The notes beneath the pieces are model-generated. The model was not told the DNA's origin. It was given only the letters and a program-made list of their open reading frames with translations, and did not search any database. Of a stretch of DNA of 64,000 nucleotides, positions 36,293-44,973 are shown in pieces. The stretch's first letter is position 1; every line of letters begins with the position of its first letter. This stretch comes from Winogradskyella costae (GTDB lineage: Bacteria; Bacteroidota; Bacteroidia; Flavobacteriales; Flavobacteriaceae): positions 62,001 to 126,000 of the forward strand of contig NZ_JABFDK010000004.1 of assembly GCF_013403865.1 (NCBI RefSeq). The letters run 5' to 3'. A program made the position numbers and the translations under genes.

Positions 36293-37347
36293 TAGAACAT
36301 AAAAGCAAAAAACATTATAAGCACTGCAGAAATAAAAACGACTGGAAAAAAGAGCATTGTTAAGAGAGACGTTTTAATAAAACTTAAAAACCATCCTTGA
36401 TTATAAAAGCGTTTTATAGCTATAAAAAGATATATAAAACAAGATAATGCAATTAAGAAATCCACTATATCTGATAGTTCAAAAATCATGTTAATCCCAA
36501 AAATAATACTCAATACAGTAAAAATAAATGAGAAATAATAAAAGCCGAAGACTAGATGGTGTGAATAAGAGCCTTTCTTGTAATAAAAAAACTTAATAAT
36601 AAACGCAAAAATTGGCAACAAGAAGAATAAGGCAATTGGCACAGTATCTATAAATGTTGCCCAAATGTTTCCAGCATCTTTAGCTTTATATAGTTTAAGA
36701 CCTTGCTCGTAAACCTTTCGTTTAAACCAATTATCTCCTTCTTTTACATCCCAATGTTCATAAATAACTTTATCAGAGGCTTGAGCTTCTAATAAAGAAT
36801 CCAATTCAACTTGAAATGAACCTAACGAAATATTATTCTTTTTAGGTAAAACATCTAATGATACAATAGAATCAATTTCTCGTTGAGACATTCCCGATAA
36901 CAACTTTGTATTTTCTAAAGTTTCACGTATTTCAATACGATCTAAAGAATCTTTTGTTCTTTGAAGCAATGGATCAATTAATGCTATATTTTCAGAATCA
37001 AGAGCTTCCTTAAAACCTCTAGTTAATGAATCCGATTGTTCGCTTACAGTAAACGAAAAGATAAAGAAAAACACCACTGAAACAAACAAATACATCTGAG
37101 CAGGATGTAAATACAATAAACGCTTTCCTTTTATAAACTCTTTCGCTAAATAGCCAGGCTTAAATAATAAAGGAATAAAACTCTTAAAAAAGCGTGCATC
37201 AAACGAAAAGTAATTACTGATGGTATTATAAAATAAAACACCTATAGTAAGTTCATCATTAGCTTTCTGTCCACAATGCGGACAAAATTGAAAATCCGCA
37301 TCAAAAGGTCGTTCACAATTTTTACAATTCACTTGATTTGGTTTCAT
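36289..37347 (-). CDS. DUF3667 domain membrane protein with N-terminal zinc ribbon
   Basis: 352 residues. Residues 8-26 hold a CxxC..CxxC zinc ribbon (C-K-N-C and C-P-H-C). The DUF3667 part follows: 'NYFSFDARFFKSFIPLLFKPGYLAKEFI' type sequence around residues 42-70 and 'RLLYLHPAQMYLFVSVVFFF' around 78-97. A long charged segment (about residues 105-215) is followed by five further hydrophobic segments. This is a common Bacteroidota membrane family of unknown role. It overlaps the convergent gene by 4 bp and is divergent from the sigma-54-like promoter gene. Confidence 0.85.
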   Translation of the reverse strand: MKPNQVNCKNCERPFDADFQFCPHCGQKANDELTIGVLFYNTISNYFSFDARFFKSFIPLLFKPGYLAKEFIKGKRLLYLHPAQMYLFVSVVFFFIFSFTVSEQSDSLTRGFKEALDSENIALIDPLLQRTKDSLDRIEIRETLENTKLLSGMSQREIDSIVSLDVLPKKNNISLGSFQVELDSLLEAQASDKVIYEHWDVKEGDNWFKRKVYEQGLKLYKAKDAGNIWATFIDTVPIALFFLLPIFAFIIKFFYYKKGSYSHHLVFGFYYFSFIFTVLSIIFGINMIFELSDIVDFLIALSCFIYLFIAIKRFYNQGWFLSFIKTSLLTMLFFPVVFISAVLIMFFAFMFY

Positions 37348-37484
37348 GGTTGATGCTTAGTATCGGCTTAAAAGTAATAAAATATACGACATTATAGGTG
37401 TTCATGAGAAGACTGAATCTAACCAGAGTAGTATTATTAATTACCCTACAATCATAACACCTTGTTAAACAGCGGATTATTTTT

Positions 37485-37501
37485 TTGGCACGTTGTTTGT
37501 T
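37485..37501 (+). promoter_or_regulatory. Sigma-54 (RpoN)-type promoter, candidate
   Basis: TTGGCACG (37485-37492), four bases, then TTGTT (37497-37501) fit the -24/-12 consensus TGGCACG-N4-TTGC with one mismatch at the last C. GG and GT are separated by 10 bp, as sigma-54 requires. The predicted start near 37511 leaves about 27 nt to the ATG at 37538. No TAnnTTTG box is in the same gap. Confidence 0.55.
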
Positions 37502-37537
37502 TTATACTTAACGAGTTTAATTTAAAACCCAATTATT

Positions 37538-38782
37538 ATGAAACGAATTGTATATTTATTTGCAGCTTTAGTCGCTATAAGCACAACTGCATTCGCAACT
37601 ACCACCACAACATCAGAAGCAGAGACTTCAATTAATAACTATGTGAAAGGTTATGGCAATTCTTTCATATTTAATGAAGCCGGAATTGAATTTTCTGTTT
37701 TTGCAGATGGCCAGTTTGATTTTTATTTACCAAATTATGGACCAGATGTAAGCGTCGGAATTAACACCCCTGGTTTTAGTTTGAGTTTTAACTCTGGTTA
37801 TGATTATAATCCTTATTTACAATACGATAGTTTTGGAGCTATTATTCAAATTGAAAACACACCAATCTATTATGATTATTACGGTCGTGTCAATCAAATT
37901 GGAAACATTTTTATCAACTACAATAATTTTGGTAGAATTAGTAACGTTGGAGGATTAAATGTGTACTATAGAAACAATGTGTTTTATAGATATGACGGCT
38001 TTATTAATGTGTATAATAGATCTTACATTTACAGACCTTGGCACCAATTTTATGCGGTACCACATGCTAATTACAGTATTGTACATATAAATCCATATAG
38101 GCAACATTACACCCCTGTAAGACATATTTATTATAGACCTTATACTAACAATGTAAGACATTATAATATTGGAAGACGCGATAATGGTTATGCGGTTAGA
38201 AGAACCACCACAACTACGAGAACACGTGTCAGTTACGCACAAACTCCGAGAAACAGTAGAGAGCGTAGTATTAGAAGTCAAGCACAACGCAATAATACGA
38301 CAATTGCAAGCACAAGAGCTACACGTTTAAGAGATAACAATTCAACGGTTACTAGAACTACAACGACGCGAAGTACAACTGCAACACCTGCACGTTCTGC
38401 GACGAGAGTTTCAGCAACTACAAGAACAGTAACCCCTCGTAATAGTGTAACAACGAGAACGAATACTAGAGTGTCAACCCCAAGTAGAACACTTACCCAG
38501 AGTTCCACTAGAGTTACACCTACGAGAAGTACAAATACAAATGTGACTAGAAGCAGTTCTTTTGTGTCTAAAACTATAGAACGAGGAAATAGTTCATCAG
38601 TTAGAAAACCAACTGTTACTAATTCTCGTATATCTACTAAAGCAACGTCACAAAGCTCAAGAAAAAGTAAGGTGGCTCAAAATAGAACAACGAAATCGGC
38701 TGTAAAAGCAAGATCAAATACAAGTAGTAGAACAAGTAATCAAAGTTCTACAAGATCTACCTCAAGTCGATCTAGAGGATAA
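37538..38782 (+). CDS. Exported protein with Tyr/Asn-rich N-domain and basic Arg/Thr/Ser-rich tail
   Basis: 414 residues. A signal peptide ends near residue 20 (AISTTAFA). Residues 30-205 are rich in Tyr, Asn, Gly and Phe, with repeating short strands (YYGRVNQIGNIFINYNNFGRISNVGG), which suggests a beta-sheet domain. From about residue 205 to the end the protein is low-complexity, built almost only from Arg, Thr, Ser, Ala, Val and Asn, and strongly positive. Such a tail could bind anionic polymers (polysaccharide, LPS or extracellular DNA); this is inference. It sits behind a sigma-54-like promoter and before a strong terminator. No family recognised. Confidence 0.85.
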   Translation: MKRIVYLFAALVAISTTAFATTTTTSEAETSINNYVKGYGNSFIFNEAGIEFSVFADGQFDFYLPNYGPDVSVGINTPGFSLSFNSGYDYNPYLQYDSFGAIIQIENTPIYYDYYGRVNQIGNIFINYNNFGRISNVGGLNVYYRNNVFYRYDGFINVYNRSYIYRPWHQFYAVPHANYSIVHINPYRQHYTPVRHIYYRPYTNNVRHYNIGRRDNGYAVRRTTTTTRTRVSYAQTPRNSRERSIRSQAQRNNTTIASTRATRLRDNNSTVTRTTTTRSTTATPARSATRVSATTRTVTPRNSVTTRTNTRVSTPSRTLTQSSTRVTPTRSTNTNVTRSSSFVSKTIERGNSSSVRKPTVTNSRISTKATSQSSRKSKVAQNRTTKSAVKARSNTSSRTSNQSSTRSTSSRSRG

Positions 38783-38803
38783 AAAGTTTTTTTTGGTTGG
38801 TTA

Positions 38804-38849
38804 GAAGTTCCCGTATATAGTGTGCCTCAAAGCGCTTTACGGGAATTTC
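38804..38849. terminator. Terminator between convergent genes
   Basis: GAAGTTCCCGTA (38804-38815) pairs with TACGGGAATTTC (38838-38849), one G-U pair, followed by TTTTAT on the plus strand. Ends the basic-tail gene; the flippase gene converges from the other side. Confidence 0.7.
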
Positions 38850-38862
38850 TTTTATATGAAAT

Positions 38863-40320
38863 TTAAAGATTTAGGTACTTCTTTATTTGTTGTGAAATAT
38901 CTTCTGAGACATTTAACTTATAAATGAATATGAAATAAATGACACCTATTAATCCAGATTTGAGAATAATATTCATTATTGGATGAAAAGAGAAATCCCA
39001 AAAATAAAATGCTAACGACAATACGAATATTGCTAATACAACCTTAGCTGAACCAATTGTAAATGGCAGCATATTAAATTTTCGTTTCACAAAAATAATT
39101 TTAATAGTGTTATAAACACAAACAGCTAAAAATGTTGCAAAAGCAGAACCTTCAATACCATACACAGGAATGAAGACGGTGTTCAGCACAATGGCCATAA
39201 TAGCAAGTAATACACCAAAAAACAAAACCATTCTGTAATAATCACTATTAAATAATATGGCATTATTGTTCCCTAGACTATTATCATAGAGTTTAGCAAG
39301 ACTTACGATTAAAACTACAAAAAGTCCCCCTGTAAATTTCTCTGGAAGAATTTGATACAATTGATTGATGTTTAAAATAATGAGTAGAAAAATAAAACCA
39401 CTGACCACCAAAAGTGTTACAGAGCTCCTTTTGTATAAATCTTCTAAAGCGACTTTGTCCTTTTCATTAAGATATTTTGCTGTTAATGGTAACATAATTT
39501 GATGCATGGCACGCTGCGGAACAGCAATAACTGTTGCAATAAAAATAGCCACACTATAATAAGCAACTTGTTCAATATCTGGTAACATTAGCCCAATCAT
39601 AAATTTATCAATATCTAGAATAAGCATCGCCACCGAACCTGCAATAATCATTAATGATGCATACTTTAATATTGAAAATTGATTTTCTAATTTCTGAAAC
39701 TTTAACTTCGGAAATCTTATAGAATAGGCATATAGCTGCATAATTACCATACGCAAGACATAAACAACAACCAGTGCGTTAATAAATTGGGCAACCGACA
39801 ACCAATCTAAATACACTGCAAAGAGTAAGAATATAATGCAAACTCTGTGAAATATCTCTTTCATTACGTTTCCAAAAACCGTTTGCATTTGTACTTTTGT
39901 CCAAGCAAAAAAGATTTCGAAATAAGCCATTGCCACAGCCAGAATAAAAATATGCCAGATATAATTTTCTACAATTTGGTTTTCGTTTGAAAGCCAATCT
40001 ACAATTGAATCATAAGCAAAATAGCCTATAACAGCCGTTGGAATTATAAACAATAATGGCAAAAACAGCATCAGCGTTAAAAAGCTATTGATACTATTCT
40101 TCGTTCTAAAAGTGGAATAAAATTTTACAATGGCATTATGCACTCCAAATGCCATAAAAGGCATCATAATATTAGCTGCTGAAAGTAGAAAGGCAACTAA
40201 GCCATAGTATTGATCTGTTAAAAAATTAGTGTAAAGAAAAAGTGTATTAATAGCACCAATACCAAAGCCCAAGTAAGTTGTAATAGTATTTTTAAATGAT
40301 TGGCTTAATACAATTCCCAT
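38863..40320 (-). CDS. Oligosaccharide/polysaccharide flippase, Wzx-like (MOP superfamily)
   Basis: 485 residues with about 12-14 transmembrane helices in the pattern of polysaccharide exporters: FKNTITTYLGFGIGAINTLFLYTN at the N-terminus, 'GVHNAIVKFYS' near residue 60, repeated helix pairs to the end. It should flip lipid-linked glycans across the inner membrane. The next gene on the strand upstream (40374-41660) is a glycosyltransferase, 53 bp away, which supports a joint role in surface glycan assembly. Substrate unknown; no dedicated polymerase gene is nearby. Confidence 0.88.
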   Translation of the reverse strand: MGIVLSQSFKNTITTYLGFGIGAINTLFLYTNFLTDQYYGLVAFLLSAANIMMPFMAFGVHNAIVKFYSTFRTKNSINSFLTLMLFLPLLFIIPTAVIGYFAYDSIVDWLSNENQIVENYIWHIFILAVAMAYFEIFFAWTKVQMQTVFGNVMKEIFHRVCIIFLLFAVYLDWLSVAQFINALVVVYVLRMVIMQLYAYSIRFPKLKFQKLENQFSILKYASLMIIAGSVAMLILDIDKFMIGLMLPDIEQVAYYSVAIFIATVIAVPQRAMHQIMLPLTAKYLNEKDKVALEDLYKRSSVTLLVVSGFIFLLIILNINQLYQILPEKFTGGLFVVLIVSLAKLYDNSLGNNNAILFNSDYYRMVLFFGVLLAIMAIVLNTVFIPVYGIEGSAFATFLAVCVYNTIKIIFVKRKFNMLPFTIGSAKVVLAIFVLSLAFYFWDFSFHPIMNIILKSGLIGVIYFIFIYKLNVSEDISQQIKKYLNL

Positions 40321-40373
40321 AGTCTAGCAAAATACAACTATAAAGCTTTAAATTCTATTACGAATTTCAAAAA

Positions 40374-41660
40374 TTAACGCTTCAAAATTATTGCGCTTAA
40401 TTTTTGAGTCAGAGCTTTTCGACTATAAGGTTGCAAACCTACAGCATTCACTTCTAAGGTATTATTCTGATAAGCTTCGAAATAGCTTAAAAGTTGCACC
40501 TTTAATTCGGGTTTCTGTTTGTAGTTAAAATAGGTTCCTGTATTTGTTGATTTAATTATTTGTTCTACATCTGAATCTTTTGGACCAATGGCTAATATAG
40601 GTGTTTCAGAAACGAGATATTCAAAAACCTTACCTGCTATAATGGCCTTAGTATCTTCTGAATCAATTTCAATGAGCAATAACAATTGAGATTGCATTTG
40701 AAATTTTAATGCTTCATCATGACTCACATAACCCAAAACATTGACATGGTTTTTTAATCCATTTTTGTGAATGGACTCAGTAACATCATCACTTACCACA
40801 CCTATTAATTGTAATTTGAAGGCTTCAGAAAAAGCATCATTTTCTTCAATTAATTCTGAAAGGGTTTCCCATAAAACCACAGGATTACGTTCTGATAATA
40901 ACGAACCAATATGAGATAGAGTGAACTTCTCATCCTTCCTCTCTACCCTGACTGAATGAGAATCGTAACCATTAGTAATTACAGAAATGGGTTGTTTAGT
41001 TTTGGTTTGAAATTCGTTTTTGGTATGATTACTAGTTACTATAATTTCATCAGCTGCATTTAGAACCTTTTGCTCTAAGTCGGTGTGTTTTGCCTTTGAA
41101 GCATCTGTCAATTTTAAATTTTTATGATAGCCAATAGTTGTCCAAGGATCTCTAAAATCTGCTAACCATTTTGCACCTAATCTTGCTTTTAATTGTAAAC
41201 CAATTAAATGTAAACTATGTGGTGGACCTGTTGTAATAATAGTTTCAATTTTATGTTTTTGAATATAATCTGACAAAAACGAAACTGAAGGCTGTACCCA
41301 ATTTTTGCGTGCATCAGGTATAAAATAATTACCTCTTATATAAAGCATTGTTTTTTCAATCAACGACTGCTTTTTTGCTTTTGGAATCACTCCTGAACTG
41401 ATTTTTTTAGAGCGTCCTTTAGAAAACAAACGCGCTAAACCATAAGGTTCATTAATCGGTTGTTTTAAAATAGTAATTGTATTTGGGATGTCATTCACCA
41501 AACTTTCGTCCATAATGGGATAATTTGGATTTTCAGGACAATACACAATGGGTTCTATACCAAACTCAGGCAAATACTTCACAAATTTTAACCAACGCTG
41601 CACGCCTGGCCCTCCTGCTGGTGGCCAATAATAGGTTATTATGAGTACTTTATTTTTCAT
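40374..41660 (-). CDS. Family 4-type (group 1) glycosyltransferase
   Basis: 428 residues of the GT-B fold. The N-terminus KVLIITYYWPPAGGPGVQRW is the typical glycine-rich acceptor loop; 'WLADFRDPWTTIGYH' and the C-terminal 'IAGKVFEYLVSETPILAIGPKDSD' donor-site segment with the conserved Glu follow. It should transfer a sugar from a nucleotide donor to a glycan, cytoplasmic side. It is probably cotranscribed with the flippase gene 53 bp downstream. Immediately upstream lies one copy of a 24-bp palindromic repeat. Confidence 0.9.
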   Translation of the reverse strand: MKNKVLIITYYWPPAGGPGVQRWLKFVKYLPEFGIEPIVYCPENPNYPIMDESLVNDIPNTITILKQPINEPYGLARLFSKGRSKKISSGVIPKAKKQSLIEKTMLYIRGNYFIPDARKNWVQPSVSFLSDYIQKHKIETIITTGPPHSLHLIGLQLKARLGAKWLADFRDPWTTIGYHKNLKLTDASKAKHTDLEQKVLNAADEIIVTSNHTKNEFQTKTKQPISVITNGYDSHSVRVERKDEKFTLSHIGSLLSERNPVVLWETLSELIEENDAFSEAFKLQLIGVVSDDVTESIHKNGLKNHVNVLGYVSHDEALKFQMQSQLLLLIEIDSEDTKAIIAGKVFEYLVSETPILAIGPKDSDVEQIIKSTNTGTYFNYKQKPELKVQLLSYFEAYQNNTLEVNAVGLQPYSRKALTQKLSAIILKR

Positions 41661-41663
41661 CGT

Positions 41664-41687
41664 GAATTCCTACGAAGATAGGAATCT
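41664..41687. repeat. 24-bp palindromic REP-like repeat, copy 1
   Basis: Two 8-bp arms, GAATTCCT and AGGAATCT, flank an 8-nt spacer (ACGAAGAT). The inner ATTCCTA/TAGGAAT pairs as a hairpin. The same arms occur in inverted orientation at 44524-44547. Confidence 0.65.
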
Positions 41688-41693
41688 AATTAA

Positions 41694-42011
41694 TTAGTCT
41701 ACTATAATTGAAATGAGTGAATCATTTTTAAATATCAAAAATGTATTATCTAAGAACAACGTATCTCCTTTTTTATCAACTGTGATATGAGCGTGATTTA
41801 GATTTAAGAAAGACTCTATTTCATTTTTATCATATAATCTTTTTGATGCTATTTCTCCTATTACATGAGTATCTGACTTTAAAAGCATAAAATTTATTTT
41901 CTTAAAAGCTAACTCCACTTCTAACGAATTTGATTTACCAAATTGATAAATTGCGAGAACAATTGAGAACACAAATAAAATCCAAAAACTTTTTTTATAA
42001 GTTAACTTCAT
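41694..42011 (-). CDS. Hypothetical small membrane-anchored protein
   Basis: 105 residues. A basic start (MKLTYKKS) leads into one hydrophobic helix (about 9-25) and then a soluble domain with 'SDTHVIGEIASKRLYDKNEIESFLN' and 'VDKKGDTLFLDNTFLIFKND'. It is likely anchored in the inner membrane. Start chosen at the ATG at 42011, not at 42032, because the shorter form begins with the usual Lys-rich signal and does not run into the YfhO gene. Function unknown. Confidence 0.65.
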   Translation of the reverse strand: MKLTYKKSFWILFVFSIVLAIYQFGKSNSLEVELAFKKINFMLLKSDTHVIGEIASKRLYDKNEIESFLNLNHAHITVDKKGDTLFLDNTFLIFKNDSLISIIVD

Positions 42012-42028
42012 AACATGAAAGATTAATA

Positions 42029-44464
42029 TCAATTATTCTTCCTACGCTTTACCTCATAAAACAATCCACCTAAAAGAAGCAATCCTAATAAAACAGAACT
42101 CGCTAAAGCCACTTTACTTCCTGTTTCTACAACCTGCGGTTCAAACTTAAATTCTATAGTGTGATTTCCTTTTGGAACTTCTAAAGCTCTCAATACGTAA
42201 TTCACATGGAAATGTGGAACCAATTCACCATCAATGTAGGCATTCCAACCATGACTATAATATATTTCAGAAAATACCGCTGCACCTTCGTTTCTATTGT
42301 TGGATTCGTATTTTAAATAGTTAGGTTTAAATTCTTTTAACTGAATTGAAGCTATTGAATCAACTTGATAGGATGTTTTTAAATTATATTCAGCCTGAGT
42401 CGTTTGTTCTAAAACAGCTATCGTCTTTGTATCTAAACTATCTAAAGCTAGGATTTCTTGATTAGCATCTTTCACCACCTTAAGTTTAGAAACAAACCAA
42501 GCATTGCCATTAGCATCTGTATTGGTATAAGGAAAAATTTGGCCTTGTTCTTCCGCTATGATATATTTAGTGTTAAGCATGTTAAGGACATTCATGTTGT
42601 TTTTATACACATGAAAATCTAACAACTCATTAACACGACCTAATTTAGCCGCATGATAACCAAATAATGAATTATGAAAATAGGCAGATCTTGCAGGTTT
42701 ACGCTGTCCTTCATTTGACATATCTAAAACCCTGAAATGACTGTTATCATTTAAGATTTCTAAATCAGCACTAGTTGGTTGATAAGGTTTATCTACTTTT
42801 AAGGCAGATACAAAATTATCATTATTAACATATTCTCTATCTACCGTTACTAAATCGAAAAGAATTAGAACAGCAAATACAACCACGACTAAATTTTCAG
42901 ACAATTTCTTTTTTAAGAACATAAAAATAGTACCTGCTGAAAGCAATACTAAAACCAGAGCTCTCAATGTATCTGCAGTCATCAAAGCTTTACGATCTTC
43001 AATTACAGCATCAATAAAAGACTGACCATATGCACCAATATATTGATCATCTCTGAAACTTTCAAAATCAAATAGAAAAGATTTAAATATTAAAAAGATT
43101 AAAGCTAAAACTGCTGTGATTGCAACTGAATATTTTAAAGTTTTAAGTTTTTCTTCATCATTCTGAAAATCATTAAATAAACGAACTAAAGCCATAATTC
43201 CTAAAACAGGAATACATAATTCTAAAATAACTTGAATAGAACTTACAGCCCTAAATTTATTATACAACGGCACATAATCAATAAAGAAATCAGTTAATAA
43301 CCCAAAATTCTTTCCATATGATAGACATAATGATAAAAGCGTACCGCCAACAAGCCACCATTTTAATCTGCCTTTTACTAAAAACAATCCTAAAACGAAA
43401 AGAAAAATAATTACAGCACCTACATACGCTGGAGCCTCTACTATTGTTTGATCGCCCCAATACATCGGCGCATTTCTGGCTCCGTCTAGGGCTTCAATTG
43501 GAGAAGCCCCCAAACTAATATAAGCTTCATAAGTGTTAGAATCCCTTCCTACATCTTCAGAATTTCCTCCTCCCATAAATTTGGGAATAAAGAGATTGAA
43601 AGATTCTAGAATACCATAGCTGTACTCTGTAATATATTCCCTACTTAATCCTGAAGTTACCTCTTTAGGAGATCCATCTACATTTATAGTTAAATCACTC
43701 TTGCCTCGAGTACTTTCTTTAACATACTCTTGAGTCGCCATAATATTTGTAGCGTTTAACCCAACAGCTAAAATCGCAGCAATAGAAAGTAATCCTACAG
43801 TCTTAAAAAAATGCGGCAATTGTTGTTTTTTGTAAGCATCGACGAGATAAGCCACTCCTAAAACTAACACCAATAAAAGGAGATAATAAGTCATCTGAAA
43901 ATGATTCGTTACGATCTCTAAACCTAAAGCAATAGTTGTTAAGAAAAATCCGAGTATATATTTCTTCCGAAAAGTGAGTACAATACCTGCCAAAACCAAA
44001 GGCATATAGGCAATGGCATGCGCTTTAGAGTTATGTCCTACACCAAGTATAATAATGAGATAGGTTGAAAACCCAAAGGCTAATGCTCCGAGTGCGGCAA
44101 GTTTAAAATCTACTCTTAGTGAAAGTAATAATATGTAAAACCCAATAAAATACAGGAATAAATAATCTGCTGGCCTCGGTAGGAATCGTAAGGTTAAATC
44201 GAGTTTCTTTATATAATTATGCGGATATTTTGCACCTAATTGATAGGTTGGCATACCTCCAAATGCACTGTTTGTCCAATAGGTTTCTTCTCCTGTGGTT
44301 TTGGCAAACTCTTTTTGCTGTTCTGCCATACCAATGTAATGCATGATATCACTTTGGTTGATTTTCTTGCCTTGTAAAACAGGACTGAAATAGGCTAAAG
44401 ATAATGCTACAAATCCTACTAAAATTAAAATATGTGGCAACAAACGTTTAATAGAAAATGACAT
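42029..44464 (-). CDS. YfhO family membrane protein
   Basis: 811 residues with about 12-13 transmembrane helices, starting with LLPHILILVGFVALSLAYFSP. Early loops carry 'GKKINQSDIMHYIGM', 'WTNSAFGGMPTYQL' and 'ALGALAFGFSTYLIIILGVGHNSKAHAIAYMPL'; near the C-terminus the 'SHGWNAYIDGE' and 'VNYVLRALEVPKGNHTIEFKFEP' segments define the YfhO family. In Firmicutes YfhO acts in glycosylating teichoic acid, so a GT-C-type sugar transferase role in envelope glycan is likely. The gene is flanked by two inverted copies of a palindromic repeat. Confidence 0.9.
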   Translation of the reverse strand: MSFSIKRLLPHILILVGFVALSLAYFSPVLQGKKINQSDIMHYIGMAEQQKEFAKTTGEETYWTNSAFGGMPTYQLGAKYPHNYIKKLDLTLRFLPRPADYLFLYFIGFYILLLSLRVDFKLAALGALAFGFSTYLIIILGVGHNSKAHAIAYMPLVLAGIVLTFRKKYILGFFLTTIALGLEIVTNHFQMTYYLLLLVLVLGVAYLVDAYKKQQLPHFFKTVGLLSIAAILAVGLNATNIMATQEYVKESTRGKSDLTINVDGSPKEVTSGLSREYITEYSYGILESFNLFIPKFMGGGNSEDVGRDSNTYEAYISLGASPIEALDGARNAPMYWGDQTIVEAPAYVGAVIIFLFVLGLFLVKGRLKWWLVGGTLLSLCLSYGKNFGLLTDFFIDYVPLYNKFRAVSSIQVILELCIPVLGIMALVRLFNDFQNDEEKLKTLKYSVAITAVLALIFLIFKSFLFDFESFRDDQYIGAYGQSFIDAVIEDRKALMTADTLRALVLVLLSAGTIFMFLKKKLSENLVVVVFAVLILFDLVTVDREYVNNDNFVSALKVDKPYQPTSADLEILNDNSHFRVLDMSNEGQRKPARSAYFHNSLFGYHAAKLGRVNELLDFHVYKNNMNVLNMLNTKYIIAEEQGQIFPYTNTDANGNAWFVSKLKVVKDANQEILALDSLDTKTIAVLEQTTQAEYNLKTSYQVDSIASIQLKEFKPNYLKYESNNRNEGAAVFSEIYYSHGWNAYIDGELVPHFHVNYVLRALEVPKGNHTIEFKFEPQVVETGSKVALASSVLLGLLLLGGLFYEVKRRKNN

Positions 44465-44523
44465 AAAAATGCTTTAAGTTGAATGATTCTGAAAAGTAGC
44501 TATTTTATTTGAAACATTATATG

Positions 44524-44547
44524 AGATTCCTAATTACAAAGGAATTC
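44524..44547. repeat. 24-bp palindromic REP-like repeat, copy 2 (inverted)
   Basis: Reads AGATTCCT, spacer AATTACAA, AGGAATTC, so its reverse complement has the same arms as the copy at 41664-41687 with a different spacer. It lies between the YfhO gene and the DUF4834 gene. Confidence 0.65.
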
Positions 44548-44549
44548 TA

Positions 44550-44822
44550 TTAATCAATTTCTTCGTAATCTATATATTCACCGACTTTTTGGTTAGAAGA
44601 ACCATTTTTGTTCGGCATTTTATCAATGACGGTTTCACCTTCCTTTTGCTTTTGCTCCTGTCTTTTTTGATTCGGATTTTGAAATCCACCAAATTGACCA
44701 CCAAATTTTTCTTCAGCTTTCTTGGCTACAAACTTCAACAATAAAGGCGCAAAAAGACGTGATAATATCTTAAAGCCAAAGTAAACAAGTAAAATAATTA
44801 ATATAGTTCTCAATAATCCCAT
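44550..44822 (-). CDS. DUF4834 family small membrane protein
   Basis: 90 residues. One N-terminal helix (LLRTILIILLVYFGFKIL) leads to an amphipathic 'RLFAPLLLKFVAKKAEEKFGG' stretch and a polar Gln/Lys/Asn-rich tail (NPNQKRQEQKQKEGE), ending GEYIDYEEID. This matches the Bacteroidota family DUF4834. It directly precedes the YfhO gene on the same strand with an 85-bp gap that contains the palindromic repeat. Function unknown. Confidence 0.82.
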   Translation of the reverse strand: MGLLRTILIILLVYFGFKILSRLFAPLLLKFVAKKAEEKFGGQFGGFQNPNQKRQEQKQKEGETVIDKMPNKNGSSNQKVGEYIDYEEID

Positions 44823-44922
44823 GGACTAAGCTTGTTGTATGATAAACATGTTATAATATTCAAAAATACAATTATACTCATTTATAATCCGATTTAATTC
44901 CTTAAAAAAACTATAAAATATC

Positions 44923-44930
44923 TATATTTG
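44923..44930 (+). promoter_or_regulatory. -7 promoter box (TATATTTG) of the outer-membrane transporter gene
   Basis: Exact TAnnTTTG match 44 bp before the ATG at 44974. Confidence 0.5.
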
Positions 44931-44973
44931 ACTTCAATCTACAATAGACCGAATGGTTTTAAATCCATATACA

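Noticed and set aside
37955..38508. Antisense frames across the Arg/Thr-rich tail
   Set aside because: Low-complexity sequence leaves long open frames on the opposite strand by chance.
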